From JBBSEX01 sp038239345 (GTDB lineage: Bacteria > Acidobacteriota > Terriglobia > Bryobacterales > Bryobacteraceae), in the NCBI GenBank assembly GCA_038239345.1, contig JBBSEX010000015.1:72622-136621 (forward strand): 64,000 nt of DNA. Reading direction: 5' to 3'. This document shows positions 62,801-64,000 of the stretch, piece after piece. The notes under the pieces were generated by a model. That model saw only the letters and a list, made by a program, of their open reading frames with translations. It was not told where the DNA came from and made no database searches. The stretch's first letter is position 1, and the number at the start of each line of letters is the position of its first letter. A program made the translations under genes and the position numbers.

Positions 62801-63058
62801 ATGTGTCTTGCAGTGCCCGGAAAAATTGTCACTCTGGTGGTGGAGGAGCATTTTGGATTGCGAAGCGGCGACGTGGATTTCGGTGGCGTCCGAAAAGAGG
62901 TCTGCCTGGAATACACACCTGACGCAATTGTGGGCGATTACGTGATGGTGCACGTCGGCTTCGCGATTTCAGTAGTGAACGAGACGGAGGCGCGGATGGT
63001 GTTCGATGCACTGCGAGAGCTCGACTTGCTGGATGAGCTAGAGGAACAGTCGCCATAA
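62801..63058 (+). CDS. hypC: hydrogenase assembly chaperone HypC
   Basis: A small OB-like chaperone of 85 residues that carries the Fe(CN)2CO precursor to the large subunit. N-terminal MCLAVPGKI gives the essential Cys2; GDVDFGGVRKEVCLEY and VGDYVMVHVGFAIS follow. A GGGAG site lies about 10 bp upstream. Its TAA overlaps an ATAAAGTTT, where an ATGAAG start of hypD would be expected. hypD, hypE and hypF, needed for cyanide and CO ligand synthesis, are not in the window. Confidence 0.93.
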   Translation: MCLAVPGKIVTLVVEEHFGLRSGDVDFGGVRKEVCLEYTPDAIVGDYVMVHVGFAISVVNETEARMVFDALRELDLLDELEEQSP

Positions 63059-63108
63059 AGTTTCCGGATGATTACCGCGACTATGATGCCGTTCGCCGAA
63101 TGGCAGAA
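63055..63108 (+). pseudogene. possible hypD remnant, first codons only
   Basis: Directly over the hypC stop, the frame starting with ATA at 63055 reads KFPDDYRDYDAVRRMAEQ, which resembles the KFxDEYRDxxLxxxL opening of HypD. The initiator is ATA instead of ATG, and similarity ends after about 18 codons; the frame then runs into unrelated sequence. This fits loss of hypD by rearrangement. The match is short, so it could be chance. Confidence 0.35.
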
Positions 63109-63238
63109 CAAGCCGGGCGAGCGGGGACCCGCCCCAGAGGTAGACGAGTAGGAAACGGGCTGCGGTGACTCGGCTCAGATGCTTTTATAGTGGTCTCTGC
63201 CTCAGTACGGCCGAGACCCTGGATTGCGATGCAGACTG

Positions 63239-63500
63239 TCACGGCACAACCGCAACGATGACCGGTTGTACACCGATACCGTTCAACACCGCGACCTCCC
63301 GATTGGTGGCTGTATCAATCACGACGATGCTTTTAAATAACGGACACGTTGCATATAGCTTCTGACCATCAGCGCTCAAGGCTAAGCTAAAGAACGGAAG
63401 TGCGTATCGCCGCAACGTGTTTTCCAGTCTCCAAATCGAAGATCTCCACTTCATCCAATTTTCCCTGATACTCTGCTTCATTCGTCATGAGAGTGGATCT
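63239..63500 (-). pseudogene. YVTN-type beta-propeller protein remnant
   Basis: Minus strand shows propeller-blade sequence in two frames: VEIFDLETGKHVAAIRTS and, one base shifted, SLALSADGQKLYATC followed by SIVVIDTATNREVAVL. These are repeat signatures of YVTN/YncE-like secreted propellers. The start and most blades are gone. A further open stretch at 63503-63844 on the same strand may be more of the same gene but shows no clear repeat. Part of the decayed 63.06-63.95 kb segment between hypC and the insertion sequence. Confidence 0.55.
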
Positions 63501-63949
63501 ACCTACAGCCGGTGTCCACTCGTTACAGAGGATCTTTGAAAAGGTACAAAACGCGGAAAGGAGGCTGACAGTGCAGGGTCGAGCGTAAGCACGTTGGTAG
63601 AACTAGCGGGACTTTGCCCGTCAGCCATGAGCACCCACACTTTCCCGTTCTCACCTGCGTATGCGACCGACGCTCTTCTTATCTGCAACCTCAATCGTTC
63701 GCCACTCGAACTTTGCTCTGCCCGCAGAGGAAGAACCAAATCACTTGCCGCGTAACTCCGATCTGCTTTAAGCAAAACCATCCGTAGGGTATTGCTAAAT
63801 GCACAATGTGATATCAGGTTTGATGGTCCCTTAGACGGCATCAAGTCAGCCGCACCGCACCTGACGTGCCCTCGATAATCTGGACCAGATAAAATTGAGG
63901 ATTTCAGGATCGGCGCAGAAGGAAGAAGCGACGAAAAGGAGATCCGAAG

Positions 63950-64000
63950 ATGAAAAGAGGGCGGTTCACAGAAGAACAGATTATCGGCGTGCTGAAGCAG
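63950..64000 (+). mobile_element. IS3-family transposase OrfA start (runs off right edge)
   Basis: Reads MKRGRFTEEQIIGVLKQ, the standard N-terminus of IS3 OrfA with its helix-turn-helix, preceded by an AAAGGAG site. Only 17 codons are inside the window. The left end of the element probably lies within the ~90 bp upstream (around 63865-63945), but its inverted repeat cannot be set without the other end. Confidence 0.75.

Noticed and set aside
47124..64000. Duplicate of the tRNA-Asn 3' end as a right attachment site
   Set aside because: I looked for the TTCGAGTCCTGCCTGGGGAG block to the right edge and found no second copy; it may lie beyond the window.

Overview
The window looks like a chromosome segment of a soil Acidobacteriota, probably of the Solibacter/Bryobacter type. 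The reasons are two very large Oar-like TonB receptors with carboxypeptidase-regulatory N-termini, a squalene-hopene cyclase, many secreted TPR/PEGA/DUF4384 proteins, densely coupled genes (ATGA, TTGA, GTGA overlaps) and a moderately GC-rich sequence. The taxonomic call is inference from gene content, not a computed placement.

Positions 1-47,060 are dense core-type chromosome. In order: an MFS transporter end, menC, an acetyltransferase and mazG on the minus strand (1-2.9 kb); a histidine-rich NicO nickel/cobalt transporter (3-4.8 kb); a DUF4331-TPR-HEAT run and a small membrane protein (5-9.1 kb); shc, a sulfite-oxidase-like enzyme and a DUF892 protein (9.3-12.8 kb); a short element with terminal inverted repeats; a LOR/SDH (TIGR00300) protein, queF and a coiled-coil methyltransferase (13.2-16.3 kb); a secreted DUF4384-DUF4384-caspase operon (16.4-20 kb); two TonB receptors flanking an aldo/keto reductase and a truncated UvrC-like protein (20-29 kb); a phosphodiesterase; a deoC-GAF/SpoIIE phosphatase-lysA operon (30.4-34 kb); a secreted TPR-CHAT protease followed by a sigma-like factor and a membrane anti-sigma-like protein (34.1-38.3 kb); a patatin fused to an outer-membrane barrel (38.4-40.5 kb); and a valS-nadC-birA-coaX run (40.5-46.3 kb).

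A tRNA-Asn gene at 47.12-47.20 kb marks a change of style. From there to the right edge the DNA is looser and full of relics. It holds small ABM, YciI and muconolactone-isomerase-like enzymes, a decarboxylase-like gene broken by a stop codon, a LysR regulator whose promoter region has a second, decayed copy, IS3 remnants and a new IS3 element entering at the right edge. Embedded in it is an apparently intact Hyb-type membrane-bound [NiFe] hydrogenase locus (55.96-63.06 kb): small subunit, ferredoxin, NrfD-like membrane subunit, large subunit, protease, hypA, hypB, hypC. A hexaheme NapC-like cytochrome and a Crp/Fnr regulator lie next to it. hypD appears to be lost right after hypC, and hypE and hypF are not in the window. 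The nickel transporter at 3-4.8 kb could supply the metal.

The most interesting candidate system is the secreted TPR-CHAT protease / sigma-like factor / anti-sigma-like membrane protein operon. It could couple proteolysis in the envelope to transcription, in a way reminiscent of the CHAT-sigma circuitry of type III-E CRISPR but without any CRISPR. A second secreted caspase-family operon lies 14 kb upstream. Three genes (mazG, the 8.4-9.1 kb membrane protein and the patatin) each show what looks like one lost base at a short homopolymer, which raises the question of sequencing error versus real decay.
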